Shown here piece after piece: positions 8,781 to 17,642 of a DNA stretch of 64,000 bases; the stretch's first letter is position 1; each line of letters begins with the position of its first letter. The stretch is from Butyricimonas faecalis (lineage in GTDB: Bacteria; Bacteroidota; Bacteroidia; Bacteroidales; Marinifilaceae). The notes under the pieces were generated by a model that was given only the letters and a program-made list of their open reading frames with translations, did not search any database and was not told the origin of the DNA. The stretch covers positions 3,038,001 to 3,102,000 of the forward strand of contig NZ_CP032819.1 of the NCBI RefSeq assembly GCF_003991565.1. The letters are read 5' to 3'. The translations under genes and the position numbers were made by a program.

Positions 8781-9215
8781 ATGAAAGTTAGAATAGTGAA
8801 TAAATCGAAGCACCCGCTTCCGGAATATAAGACGAAGTCATCTGCCGGTTTGGATATACGGGCTAATATTGATGAACCTATCATGTTGAAATCCTTGGAA
8901 AGGAAGCTTGTTCCCACGGGTTTGTTTATCGAATTACCCGATGGCTACGAGGCTCAGATGCGTCCGCGAAGTGGATTGGCTTTAAATGAGGGGATTACTT
9001 TGCTAAATACTCCGGGGACGATTGATGCTGATTATAGAGGGGAAATCGGGGTGATTCTAGTGAATTTGTCTCATGAGGTAGTGCAGATTAATGATGGGGA
9101 CAGAATTTGCCAGATGGTGATTAATAAAGTTGAACAAGCTGAATTAATTGAAGTGGAAACGTTGAGCGAGACGGAGAGGGGAAAGGGTGGTTTTGGTCAC
9201 ACGGGTAAACAATAA
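8781..9215 (+). CDS. dut: deoxyuridine 5'-triphosphate nucleotidohydrolase (dUTPase)
   Basis: The trimeric dUTPase hydrolyses dUTP to dUMP and pyrophosphate, keeping uracil out of DNA and feeding dTMP synthesis. The family motifs appear in order: [27 protein letters not shown] with the catalytic Asp, DRICQMV, and the C-terminal P-loop-like [10 protein letters not shown]. The length (144 aa) is normal from the ATG at 8781. An in-frame TTG at 8757 would add eight residues before the conserved start and is less likely. A possible TATCTTAG box near 8720 precedes it. It begins a tight run with the TPR gene (10 nt gap), the DUF4292 gene and the EnvC-like gene. Confidence 0.95.
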   Translation: MKVRIVNKSKHPLPEYKTKSSAGLDIRANIDEPIMLKSLERKLVPTGLFIELPDGYEAQMRPRSGLALNEGITLLNTPGTIDADYRGEIGVILVNLSHEVVQINDGDRICQMVINKVEQAELIEVETLSETERGKGGFGHTGKQ

Positions 9216-9225
9216 ATCATTTATA

Positions 9226-10962
9226 ATGACTAAACGAGGTCGATTATTATTTGTTTTTTTATTGCTTTTGTGTACTACTCAGCTTTTTGCTGATAAAAAG
9301 AAAGCGGTAGAACCTACTTTGGAGGGTGAGGCTAAAGTACAGTTTGATTATGCTTTCATGGAGGGGGTGCGTTGTAAGATTTTAGGTGATTTAAAGTCTG
9401 CTATTGCCTGTTTCGATCAGTGTATGAAGATCTATAACAGAAGTGCTGCTGTACGTTATGAATTGTCCAGTATACTGGCGTTAGGAGATGATTATACGTT
9501 ACCTTTGCAACTGATGCGGGAAGCTGTGGAATTGGAGCCGACAAATATTTGGTATAATTTGCTGTTGGCGAATATTTTGCAGAAAAAATCAATGATTGAA
9601 GAGGCGTGTAAGGTATATGATAAATTGATATTGTTGCATCCTGATAGAGAGGATTTTTATGTCGTGGAGACTGATTTGTATTCTTCTGTTGAAAAGTGGG
9701 ATAAGGCTATAAATGTGTTGGATCGTTACGAGAAACAGTTTGGAATAAGTGAGCCTGCTATTATAGAGAAGGCCAAGTTATATTCTAAAATGGATGATGT
9801 GAAGAGTGCCTCGACTGAGATCATGAAGTTGGTGAAGAAGTATCCTGAGAAAACGGATTATTTGGGTTTATTGGCTGAATTGTATTTGTCACATGATCAA
9901 GAGAAAAAAGGTCTTCAATTGCTGAACAAGATTGTAAAGAATGATTCGGATAATGGTTTTGTACGACTTTATCTGGCTGATTATTATCGTACAAAAAATG
10001 ATACGCTAAATACTGAAAAATATATTCGTTCGGCTTTGTTGAATGATAACGTGGAGAATGGATTGAAAGTTCAATATTTGCTGAAGTTGTTGGTGAATCA
10101 AAATGATTCGAATATTTCTTTGGATTATATTTATTCTTACGTACAATTGTTGTTGGATAAGTATCCCGAGGATATAGCGGTTAGAACTTTGAATGCTGAT
10201 TTTTTAAAGCGATATAATAGGCTGGAGGAGTGTAGGGGAGAGCTGGAGTTTCTTATTTCTAAGGAGAAGAATAATTATCTGGTCTGGGAAGAGTTGTTGA
10301 TGTTATATAATAAACTGGAAGATACGGCTGCCATGTATCGGGGTGGGGTAGAGTGCTTGAAGTATTTTCCGAATGAACCGTTACCCTATGTAATGGTCAG
10401 TTTGGCTTTATTGATTCGGAAGGATTTGGAGAGGGCAAAGGGATATTTGGAACAAGGGCTTGTCTTGTCTCCGGATAATTCTCCTATTAAGGCTCAATTT
10501 TTTGCTTATCTTGGTGAGGTGTATTATAAGCAAGATAGTATTGAACAGGCTTTTGCCATGTTTGATAGTACTTTGTTGATAAACCCGGGTGATATCATGA
10601 CGTTGAATAATTATAGCTATTATCTTTCATTGCGGAATGAACATTTGGATAAGGCTGAGAAGATGATTTTAACGGCATTGAGTGCAGATCCGAATAATTC
10701 GACTTTTTTGGATACTTACGCGTGGGTTTTGTTTAAAAGTAAAAATTATTCTTTGGCTAAATTTTATATGCGTTCGGCTATCGAGAATGAGAAGAGTCCG
10801 AGTGGGGTTTTGTATGAGCATTATGGTGATATTTTGTTTATGAACGGGGAGAAGGAAGAGGCTGTAAAGATGTGGCGGAAGGCATTGGAATTGGGTGATG
10901 AAGAATGTGGTGATTTAAAAAATAAGATAGAGAATGGTTTATCGGTAGATCATGAGAAGTAG
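9226..10962 (+). CDS. exported tetratricopeptide-repeat protein
   Basis: The protein (578 aa) begins with a signal peptide (LLFVFLLLLCTTQLFA) and is then almost wholly helical TPR-like repeats; a clear unit lies near NPGDIMTLNNYSYYLSLRN. It should sit in the periplasm or at the outer membrane as a protein-binding scaffold. The ATG at 9226 is chosen because it puts the signal peptide at the N-terminus; the frame could extend to a GTG at 9187 inside dut. Its 3' end overlaps the DUF4292 gene by 11 nt. The order dut, TPR protein, DUF4292 lipoprotein, EnvC-like protein recurs in Bacteroidota and points to cell-envelope work, but no precise role is known. Confidence 0.85.
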   Translation: MTKRGRLLFVFLLLLCTTQLFADKKKAVEPTLEGEAKVQFDYAFMEGVRCKILGDLKSAIACFDQCMKIYNRSAAVRYELSSILALGDDYTLPLQLMREAVELEPTNIWYNLLLANILQKKSMIEEACKVYDKLILLHPDREDFYVVETDLYSSVEKWDKAINVLDRYEKQFGISEPAIIEKAKLYSKMDDVKSASTEIMKLVKKYPEKTDYLGLLAELYLSHDQEKKGLQLLNKIVKNDSDNGFVRLYLADYYRTKNDTLNTEKYIRSALLNDNVENGLKVQYLLKLLVNQNDSNISLDYIYSYVQLLLDKYPEDIAVRTLNADFLKRYNRLEECRGELEFLISKEKNNYLVWEELLMLYNKLEDTAAMYRGGVECLKYFPNEPLPYVMVSLALLIRKDLERAKGYLEQGLVLSPDNSPIKAQFFAYLGEVYYKQDSIEQAFAMFDSTLLINPGDIMTLNNYSYYLSLRNEHLDKAEKMILTALSADPNNSTFLDTYAWVLFKSKNYSLAKFYMRSAIENEKSPSGVLYEHYGDILFMNGEKEEAVKMWRKALELGDEECGDLKNKIENGLSVDHEK

Positions 10963-11806
10963 TTGTGTTTTATTATTGGTTTTATTGTGTTTAGTGTCAT
11001 GTAGATCCGTGAAGGAGGTTACGGAAAGTCGTAGAGATTTGCCGAATATTACCGAAGGAAAATTGTTTAAGAATATTATTTCTAACGAGTTAGATTATAA
11101 CACGATATATGCGAAGAAAGTTGATTTATTTTTGAAAGATAGCAAGAGTTCTCATAGTCTTAAAGCTATTTTGAGAATACAGAGAGATAGTTTTATATGG
11201 ATTTCGGTTAGTGCTTCTTTGGGTGTTGATGTGGCTCGATTGTTATTAACCCCGGATAGCGTTAAATTTGTGAGTCCCAGAGAGAAAAAATATTTTGTTT
11301 CGGATTATAGCTATTTTGCTGAACGTTTTGACGTGGGGTTGACGTTTGATTGTTTTCAACGGATACTGACAAATCAATTCTTTGATTTTGAATCTTGTAC
11401 TACAGAGACCGCACGGGGAAAACGTTATAAGTTTGATAGGTCGGGTAACGATTATGTTTTGTATAGTTTGGAGGAGAAGGCTTTAGGTAGGAAATTGAAA
11501 AAGCTATACAAGAAAAGGAGAAAGAATAAAGAATTTTCTTTGGTGTTACAGAAGATACACATTGATCCGGATTGTTTCCGGCCTAATGCTGTTTCTATCG
11601 AAGATTTGGAAGAAGGTGTGGGAATGATGGTGAAATACAATAATATAAAGGATTTTAGTGGAAAATTGTTTCCTGAAAAAATAACTTTTAATGTATTTTC
11701 GGATAATGATAATTGGGAGGTTATATTGAATTTTGATCGGTTGGAATTTGACGTGGAAGTTTCACCTAATTTTAGAATACCTAGTAAGTATAAAAGGATG
11801 AATTAG
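10952..11806 (+). CDS. DUF4292 lipoprotein
   Basis: The protein (284 aa) has a lipoprotein signal (LLVLLCLVSCRS, Cys17) and a beta-rich body with the DUF4292 pattern: an early YAKKVDLFLKDS strand, IWISVSASLGVDVARLLLTP, and a late GKLFPEKITFNVF strand. DUF4292 resembles the LolA/LolB fold used to carry lipids or lipoproteins (family-level similarity; not tested here). Its start overlaps the TPR gene by 11 nt and one base separates it from the EnvC-like gene, so the three are co-translated. An envelope-assembly role is inferred. Confidence 0.8.
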   Translation: MRSSCVLLLVLLCLVSCRSVKEVTESRRDLPNITEGKLFKNIISNELDYNTIYAKKVDLFLKDSKSSHSLKAILRIQRDSFIWISVSASLGVDVARLLLTPDSVKFVSPREKKYFVSDYSYFAERFDVGLTFDCFQRILTNQFFDFESCTTETARGKRYKFDRSGNDYVLYSLEEKALGRKLKKLYKKRRKNKEFSLVLQKIHIDPDCFRPNAVSIEDLEEGVGMMVKYNNIKDFSGKLFPEKITFNVFSDNDNWEVILNFDRLEFDVEVSPNFRIPSKYKRMN

Positions 11807-11807
11807 C

Positions 11808-12998
11808 ATGAAGATTTGTCGTAATATATTGATTGTGATTTTCTTGTTTTCTTTCACTTTTTCTTACTCGCAGTCGATTGACGCGATTAAAAAGAAAAAT
11901 GAAAAGACGGAGAGGGAGATCGCGTATTTAAATAAATTACTGGAAAATGCTCGTAAAGATAAATCTTCTACTATACAGAAAGTTTCAATTATTAACCAGA
12001 AAATCGGTAAGGGAAAGGAGATGATTCAATCTCTCACGAACGAGGTGAATTATCTTGACAGCCAAATTAAAAAGAATGAGACTGTTAGATTGGGTTTGGA
12101 ATCTGATAAGCAACGGATGTTGAAGTTCTATTCTAAGATGGTGTACGAGACTTGGAAAAAGAGGAATGAATCGGATAAGTTGATCTATATATTTTCTTCT
12201 TCAAGTTTTGCCCAGGCTTATGCCCGGTATAAATATTTTGAACAGGTTCAGGAGTATTCCAAGCGGCAGATTCAGTTGATTGAACAGACAAATGATTCAT
12301 TGACTGCCATCAATAAAGAATTGAGTAAGTTAATGGCTTTGAAAAGTGAAACACAGTCTAAAATTGCCTCTCAAAATAATCAATTGATACGGGAACAAAA
12401 TGAAGCGAACACGTATGTAGCGGATTTGAAGAAGAAGGAAAAAGAGCTTTTGCGAAAGTTGAATATTGAAATAAAGAATAGAGAACGCTTTAAAAAAGAG
12501 TTAGAGAAACTTATTGCTGCTCAGACTAAAAAGTCGGGTAGTAAAAATTCTACATATCGATTAACACCAGAAGAGAAACTTATTTCTGACGATTTCGCTA
12601 AAAATAGAGGAAAGTTACCTTGGCCTGTTGAACAGGGGTTTGTTTCTGAAAAATTTGGGGTGAATGTACATCCCGTTTTTAAACAGGTGAAATTAAATAA
12701 CGCAGGAATTACTATTACAACGTCCCGGAATGCTGATGTTAGAGCGGTGTTTAAGGGTGTAGTGACGGAAATCATGTTTATCCCGGGGGATAATAACGTT
12801 GTGATTGTACGGCATGGAAATTACTTGACGGTGTATTCGAATTTAGTGGAAGTGTTTATTAAGAAGGGGGATACTGTCAATGTAAAGCAAAAAATTGGCA
12901 AGCTGGCTGTGAGTAGTGGGAATAACAGTACGTTAAATTTTCAAGTTTGGAGAGATAAAGACAATTTAGATCCGCAATTATGGTTAACATCTTGGTAA
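11808..12998 (+). CDS. EnvC-like murein hydrolase activator (degenerate M23 domain)
   Basis: The protein (396 aa) has a signal peptide, a long coiled coil (about residues 25-250, rich in Lys/Glu/Gln) and a C-terminal LytM/M23 domain. In active M23 peptidases a zinc-binding HxGxD-type stretch is expected; here it reads NNAGITI, so the first His and the Asp are missing, although the later HGNYLTVYSNL is kept. That matches EnvC, whose LytM domain does not cut but activates periplasmic amidases during cell division (established). I therefore read it as an activator, not an enzyme. It is the last gene of the dut run; the following 190 nt hold no clear terminator. Confidence 0.85.
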   Translation: MKICRNILIVIFLFSFTFSYSQSIDAIKKKNEKTEREIAYLNKLLENARKDKSSTIQKVSIINQKIGKGKEMIQSLTNEVNYLDSQIKKNETVRLGLESDKQRMLKFYSKMVYETWKKRNESDKLIYIFSSSSFAQAYARYKYFEQVQEYSKRQIQLIEQTNDSLTAINKELSKLMALKSETQSKIASQNNQLIREQNEANTYVADLKKKEKELLRKLNIEIKNRERFKKELEKLIAAQTKKSGSKNSTYRLTPEEKLISDDFAKNRGKLPWPVEQGFVSEKFGVNVHPVFKQVKLNNAGITITTSRNADVRAVFKGVVTEIMFIPGDNNVVIVRHGNYLTVYSNLVEVFIKKGDTVNVKQKIGKLAVSSGNNSTLNFQVWRDKDNLDPQLWLTSW

Positions 12999-13190
12999 AA
13001 TGGTAGTATGTTTGAAAGATTAATAATATACTTTAGCGGCGGTTGTTATTTAAAAATATTTTACTTACATTCGCTAGATAGTACGATAGTGAGAATATTG
13101 TTTTTAAAAGCTGTGGATAATGAGTAAAATGGTGACTAAAAAGAGCTCGATTATGATTGCGATGATCATTATTAATTATTTGAAAAAGCG

Positions 13191-13589
13191 ATGGACAAAT
13201 TAGAATTTTCGATTGCCTCTGAAATTGGTAATATCGTTAAAGTTGAGAACTTTATCGATTATTTCTCGGATGTTTATCATGTAGAACCGGATGTATTCGG
13301 CAAGATTAGCTTGTGCGTTATTGAAGCTGTGAATAACGCGATTCTTTACGGGAATAAACTGGATTCTTCGAAGTATGTTAAGTTTTTCGTGTATGAGGAG
13401 GAAAAGCGTTTATTCGTAACCGTGAAGGATGAGGGAGAAGGGTTTGATTATTCTTATATTCCGGATCCTACTTTGCCGGATAACATAGAAAAAGATGCAG
13501 GACGTGGTCTTTACCTGATGAAAACGCTTTCTGATGATTTGATTTTTGAGGATGGTGGATCAAAGGTGACCATGGTTTTCAATTTATAA
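13191..13589 (+). CDS. RsbW-like serine kinase / anti-sigma ATP-binding protein
   Basis: This 132-aa single-domain GHKL ATPase has an N box (EAVNNAILYGN), a G1 box (DEGEGFDY) and a G2 box (GRGLYLMKTL). This form is typical of RsbW/SpoIIAB-type kinases, which bind a sigma factor or phosphorylate an STAS anti-anti-sigma protein. In Bacteroidota the partner is usually encoded elsewhere, and none is seen here. The ATG at 13191 overlaps the end of a 27-codon ORF (13120-13203). It is followed by ybeY after 7 nt, so the two are probably co-transcribed. Confidence 0.85.
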   Translation: MDKLEFSIASEIGNIVKVENFIDYFSDVYHVEPDVFGKISLCVIEAVNNAILYGNKLDSSKYVKFFVYEEEKRLFVTVKDEGEGFDYSYIPDPTLPDNIEKDAGRGLYLMKTLSDDLIFEDGGSKVTMVFNL

Positions 13590-13596
13590 TACATAG

Positions 13597-14025
13597 ATGA
13601 GCGAACTTCTTTTTTTTTGCGAGGAGTGTGATACGCCTCCTTTTTTTAATGAAGAGAGAGTGAAACAATGGCTACAGGCCGTTGCTGATGATTATTCGTT
13701 TCAGTTAGGAGCGATCTCTTTTATTTTTTGTAATGATGATTATATCCTGGATGTGAACAGGAAATATTTGAATCATGATTATTATACTGACGTTATTACT
13801 TTTGATTATTCCGAGAGAAAAATATTGTCAGGTGATGTTTTTATCAGCCTTGATACAGTTCAATCCAATGCTTTAGAATTTCATACGACTTATGAAGATG
13901 AATTGCATAGGGTGGTTGTACACTCTGTGCTTCATTTAATGGGTTTTAAGGATAAATCAGATGTTGACGCTAGAGAGATGCGTCAAAACGAAAATCATTG
14001 CTTAGAATTGCTTAAAACGATATAA
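13597..14025 (+). CDS. ybeY: endoribonuclease YbeY (16S rRNA maturation)
   Basis: YbeY is a zinc-dependent endoribonuclease acting in 16S rRNA 3'-end processing and ribosome quality control. The signature is HSVLHLMGFKDKSDVDAREM, preceded by DVITFDYSE and SGDVFIS as in the family. The third metal ligand, His in proteobacterial enzymes, appears as Asp/Lys here (GFKDK); similar changes are usual in Bacteroidota YbeY, so activity need not be lost. The length (142 aa) is normal. mnmG follows after 2 nt. Confidence 0.92.
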   Translation: MSELLFFCEECDTPPFFNEERVKQWLQAVADDYSFQLGAISFIFCNDDYILDVNRKYLNHDYYTDVITFDYSERKILSGDVFISLDTVQSNALEFHTTYEDELHRVVVHSVLHLMGFKDKSDVDAREMRQNENHCLELLKTI

Positions 14026-14027
14026 TT

Positions 14028-15911
14028 ATGTCACGATTACTGCCCGTATATGATGTTATTGTAGTAGGGGCCGGACACGCTGGTTGTGAGGCGGCATGTG
14101 CTGCCGCTAATTTAGGATCAAAGACATTGCTTATTACACTGGATATGAATAAGATAGCACAAATGTCTTGTAATCCGGCCATGGGTGGTATTGCTAAAGG
14201 TCAGATTGTTAGGGAGATAGATGCTTTAGGCGGTGGTTCTGGCATCGTGACGGATAAAAGTACAATCCAATTCCGTATGCTGAACCTATCTAAAGGGCCT
14301 GCTATGTGGAGTCCAAGGGCTCAATGTGATCGAATGATTTTTTCGGCCGAATGGAGGGATAGGGTAGAGCATACTGATAATCTGGATTTGTGGCAGGATG
14401 ATGTGATTGAACTTCTTTTGGATAAGGGACAGGTTACCGGGGTTAGAACCAGATTGGGGATTTCTTTTAGTGGTCATCGGGTGATTTTGACGAATGGTAC
14501 TTTTTTAAACGGTCTGATGCATATCGGACGGGTTAGTTTTCCCGGTGGTCGTATTTCAGAACCGGCCACGTATGGTTTGTCTGAGCAACTGAGAGCGTAT
14601 GGTTTCACAGTAGGGCGAATGAAAACGGGTACTCCGGTTCGTATAGATGGCCGAAGTATTGATTTTTCCAAATTGACTCGTCAGGATGGGGATAATGATT
14701 TCCATAAGTTCTCTTTTCTGAGCTTCGCGTATACGAATTCACTTGAGAAAATGCCTTGCTATATCGCCTACACGAATAAAGTCGTACATGACATTTTGCG
14801 GGAAGGATTTGATGATAGTCCTTTGTTCAACGGTACTATAAAAAGTATAGGTCCTCGTTATTGTCCGAGTATTGAAACTAAATTGGATACTTTTTCAGAT
14901 AGGGATAGTCACCATCTGTTTTTGGAACCGGAGGGGGAGAGGACAACCGAATATTATCTGAATGGTTTTTCTTCTTCTTTGCCTTGGGATATTCAATTGC
15001 GGGCATTGAGAAACGTGGAAGGTTTTGAGCATGTAAAAATTTTCAGACCGGGTTATGCTATCGAATATGATTTTTTTCAGCCTACTCAATTGTATCCTAC
15101 TTTAGAAACAAAATTAGTCAAGGGACTTTATTTTGCCGGACAAATAAACGGGACTACCGGATACGAGGAGGCAGCGGCTCAAGGATTGATGGCTGGAATT
15201 AATGCCCATCTTTCACTTCATGAAAATAGAGATTTTGTACTGAATAGGGATCAGGCTTATATTGGTGTATTGATAGATGATTTAGTTACGAAGGGAGTGG
15301 ATGAACCTTATCGGATGTTTACTTCACGCGCCGAGTATAGAATTTTATTGAGACAGGATGATGCTGATGCCAGATTGACGCCTTTAGGGTATTCTCTAGG
15401 TTTGGTGAAAGAAGATCGCTTTGCCGTGTTTGAAGATAAAATTTTGAAACGTGACCGGTTGATAGACTTTGTTACTAATTTTAGTATTTCACCTGAAGAG
15501 ATTAACCCGACCTTAGAAAATTTGAAATCTTCGCCTATCCGTCAAAAAATTAAATTGATTGATATTATTTCGAGACCGCAGGTAACTATTCCTAAAATTA
15601 TAGATGCAATTCCTTCTTTAAAGGAATTTGTTTTTGATCATAATTTGCGGGAAGAAATCATAGAAGCTGCTGAAGTTTTAATTAAATATTCTGGATATAT
15701 AGAGAGAGAAAAATTGATTGCTGATAAATTGAATCGGTTGGAGAATTTAGTTATTGCGAATAAATTTAATTATATGGAGATAACTTCTCTCTCTTATGAA
15801 GCTCGTCAAAAATTGACAAAGATTAATCCGAAAACTATTGGGCAGGCATCACGTATTACAGGTGTATCGCCTTCTGACATTAATGTTTTATTGATTTTAT
15901 TGGGAAGATAA
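14028..15911 (+). CDS. mnmG: tRNA uridine-5-carboxymethylaminomethyl modification enzyme MnmG (GidA)
   Basis: With MnmE, this FAD enzyme installs the cmnm5 group on the wobble uridine of several tRNAs, using methylenetetrahydrofolate. The N-terminal dinucleotide fold is clear (VIVVGAGHAGCEAACAAA), followed by the family blocks MSCNPAMGGIAKGQIVREID, GRMKTGTPVRID and NGTTGYEEAAAQGLMAGINA, and the C-terminal MnmE-binding helices. Full length (627 aa). In many bacteria mnmG sits near the replication origin; here the candidate origin is 7 kb upstream and a parS site begins 7 bases after the stop codon. Confidence 0.97.
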   Translation: MSRLLPVYDVIVVGAGHAGCEAACAAANLGSKTLLITLDMNKIAQMSCNPAMGGIAKGQIVREIDALGGGSGIVTDKSTIQFRMLNLSKGPAMWSPRAQCDRMIFSAEWRDRVEHTDNLDLWQDDVIELLLDKGQVTGVRTRLGISFSGHRVILTNGTFLNGLMHIGRVSFPGGRISEPATYGLSEQLRAYGFTVGRMKTGTPVRIDGRSIDFSKLTRQDGDNDFHKFSFLSFAYTNSLEKMPCYIAYTNKVVHDILREGFDDSPLFNGTIKSIGPRYCPSIETKLDTFSDRDSHHLFLEPEGERTTEYYLNGFSSSLPWDIQLRALRNVEGFEHVKIFRPGYAIEYDFFQPTQLYPTLETKLVKGLYFAGQINGTTGYEEAAAQGLMAGINAHLSLHENRDFVLNRDQAYIGVLIDDLVTKGVDEPYRMFTSRAEYRILLRQDDADARLTPLGYSLGLVKEDRFAVFEDKILKRDRLIDFVTNFSISPEEINPTLENLKSSPIRQKIKLIDIISRPQVTIPKIIDAIPSLKEFVFDHNLREEIIEAAEVLIKYSGYIEREKLIADKLNRLENLVIANKFNYMEITSLSYEARQKLTKINPKTIGQASRITGVSPSDINVLLILLGR

Positions 15912-15917
15912 AAGGAA

Positions 15918-15933
15918 TGTTTCACGTGGAACA
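15918..15933. other. parS centromere site (ParB binding)
   Basis: TGTTTCACGTGGAACA differs from the perfect 16-bp parS palindrome TGTTTCACGTGAAACA at one base and matches the general consensus TGTTNCACGTGNAACA. It lies between mnmG and ade, outside coding sequence, about 9 kb from the candidate origin, where ParB sites are expected. No parA or parB gene is present in the window. Confidence 0.9.
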
Positions 15934-16022
15934 TTGAAAATAGTGCGAAGAGGGGTATTGAATAAATCTAGTAAAAAAGTACATTTATAGGGTCAAATTG
16001 TAAATAAAAACCGAGGTATAAA

Positions 16023-17639
16023 ATGGAAATTGTAGAAGGAAATTTAATTGATATAGAAAACAGGGAATTTTATCCTTGTGCTATATTTATATCTGAAGGA
16101 AAGATTATAAATATAGAAAGAAATTCTAATTCGTATGATCAATATATTTCACCGGGATTTATAGATGCGCATGTTCATGTGGAGAGTTCCATGTTAATGC
16201 CTGTTGAATTTTCCAAATTAGTAATTCCGAATGGAACAGTGGGTGTGGTTGCCGATCCGCATGAAATTGCAAATGTTTTAGGGGTAGAGGGGGTGAAATT
16301 GATGATAGATAATGGAGAAAAAGCACCTTTAAAATTCTTTTGGGGTATTCCTTCCTGCGTTCCTGCCACTCCATTTGATAAACCAGGATCCATTTTATCC
16401 GTAGAAGACACGGATAAATTAGCAAAAACCGGAAAATTCATACTGCTTTCTGAGGTTATGAATGTTCCTGGTGTTATAAATAATGATCCGGATGTTATTG
16501 GAAAAATAGAAATAGCCAAGAAATATCAATTAAAAATAGATGGTCATGCACCGGAACTCACGGGTGATTCTCTGAGTTCATATATTGCTCATGGTATAGA
16601 AACCGATCATGAATCTTCGACCATAGAAGAGGCAGAGGAGAAAATTTCAAAAGGAATGTACATCATGATCAGGGAGGGAAGTGCTGCTAAAAACTATGAT
16701 GCATTAAAATCATTGATTGCTACACGTACAGATCGTGTCATGTTTTGCACGGATGATTCACACGCTGATGACCTATTAAATAAAGGTCATATTAATAAAA
16801 TTATCAGAAAAGCATTGGCTGATGGCTATGGTATTTTTGATATTTTGCAGATAGCGTGTCTTAATCCGGTACATTTTTATAATTTGAATATAGGAACTTT
16901 GCATGTTGGAGATGATGCAGATTTCATTATTTTGGATGACATAGAATCTTTGAATGTACGTTCTACTTATATTAAAGGGAAGGTAGTTTATGGTGAAAAC
17001 AATTCTAAAAGTAATCCGGTTTATGATGTACCGTTATTAAATAAGTTTCATCACGATGAAATAAGTTTATCCGATCTTCATACAAATGTTTTTGGAGATG
17101 TTGCATGTATTCAAGTGAGACCTGATAGTATTCTGACAGACAGTAAAATACTTCATTTTAACGAGAAAATAGAAGGTTTTCAATCAGATTTGGATAAGGA
17201 TATTTTGAAAATAGTTTATTTAAATCGTTACTTTAATTCTAAACCGCAAATTGGTTTTATTTCAGGTATCGGTTTAAAACGAGGAGCTTTTGCTTCTTCT
17301 ATATCACATGATTCGCATAATATTATTGCAGTGGGTTGTACAGATCAAGATTTAATGCTTGCAATAAACGAATTGATAAAGGAAAAAGGTGGTTTAGTCG
17401 TGAATGAAGCGGGCGAATTGCACTCTTTACCCCTTCCTATTGGTGGTATTATAAGTGATAAAAGCGGGAGGGAAGTGGCAAGTTGCTACATGGAATTGAA
17501 TGAAATACTTTCAAAAATGGGGACACCACTAAAATCTCCTTTTATGACGCTTTCATTCATGGCATTAATTGTAATACCTACTTTAAAAATAGGAGAAAAA
17601 GGGATCTTTGATTTCGAAAAGTTTGATTTTGTATCATAG
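16023..17639 (+). CDS. ade: adenine deaminase
   Basis: The enzyme converts adenine to hypoxanthine and ammonia for purine salvage. It is an amidohydrolase with the metal-binding GFIDAHVHVESSML near the N-terminus, ADPHEIANVLG, KIDGHAPELTG, GIETDHESS and CTDDSHADDLL, all in the order of the Ade family. The C-terminal domain has the GGxxV-type stretch KGGLVVNEAGELHSLPLPIG. The length (538 aa) fits. It lies between the parS site and uvrC, which begins 3 bases after its stop. Confidence 0.95.
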   Translation: MEIVEGNLIDIENREFYPCAIFISEGKIINIERNSNSYDQYISPGFIDAHVHVESSMLMPVEFSKLVIPNGTVGVVADPHEIANVLGVEGVKLMIDNGEKAPLKFFWGIPSCVPATPFDKPGSILSVEDTDKLAKTGKFILLSEVMNVPGVINNDPDVIGKIEIAKKYQLKIDGHAPELTGDSLSSYIAHGIETDHESSTIEEAEEKISKGMYIMIREGSAAKNYDALKSLIATRTDRVMFCTDDSHADDLLNKGHINKIIRKALADGYGIFDILQIACLNPVHFYNLNIGTLHVGDDADFIILDDIESLNVRSTYIKGKVVYGENNSKSNPVYDVPLLNKFHHDEISLSDLHTNVFGDVACIQVRPDSILTDSKILHFNEKIEGFQSDLDKDILKIVYLNRYFNSKPQIGFISGIGLKRGAFASSISHDSHNIIAVGCTDQDLMLAINELIKEKGGLVVNEAGELHSLPLPIGGIISDKSGREVASCYMELNEILSKMGTPLKSPFMTLSFMALIVIPTLKIGEKGIFDFEKFDFVS

Positions 17640-17642
17640 TGT

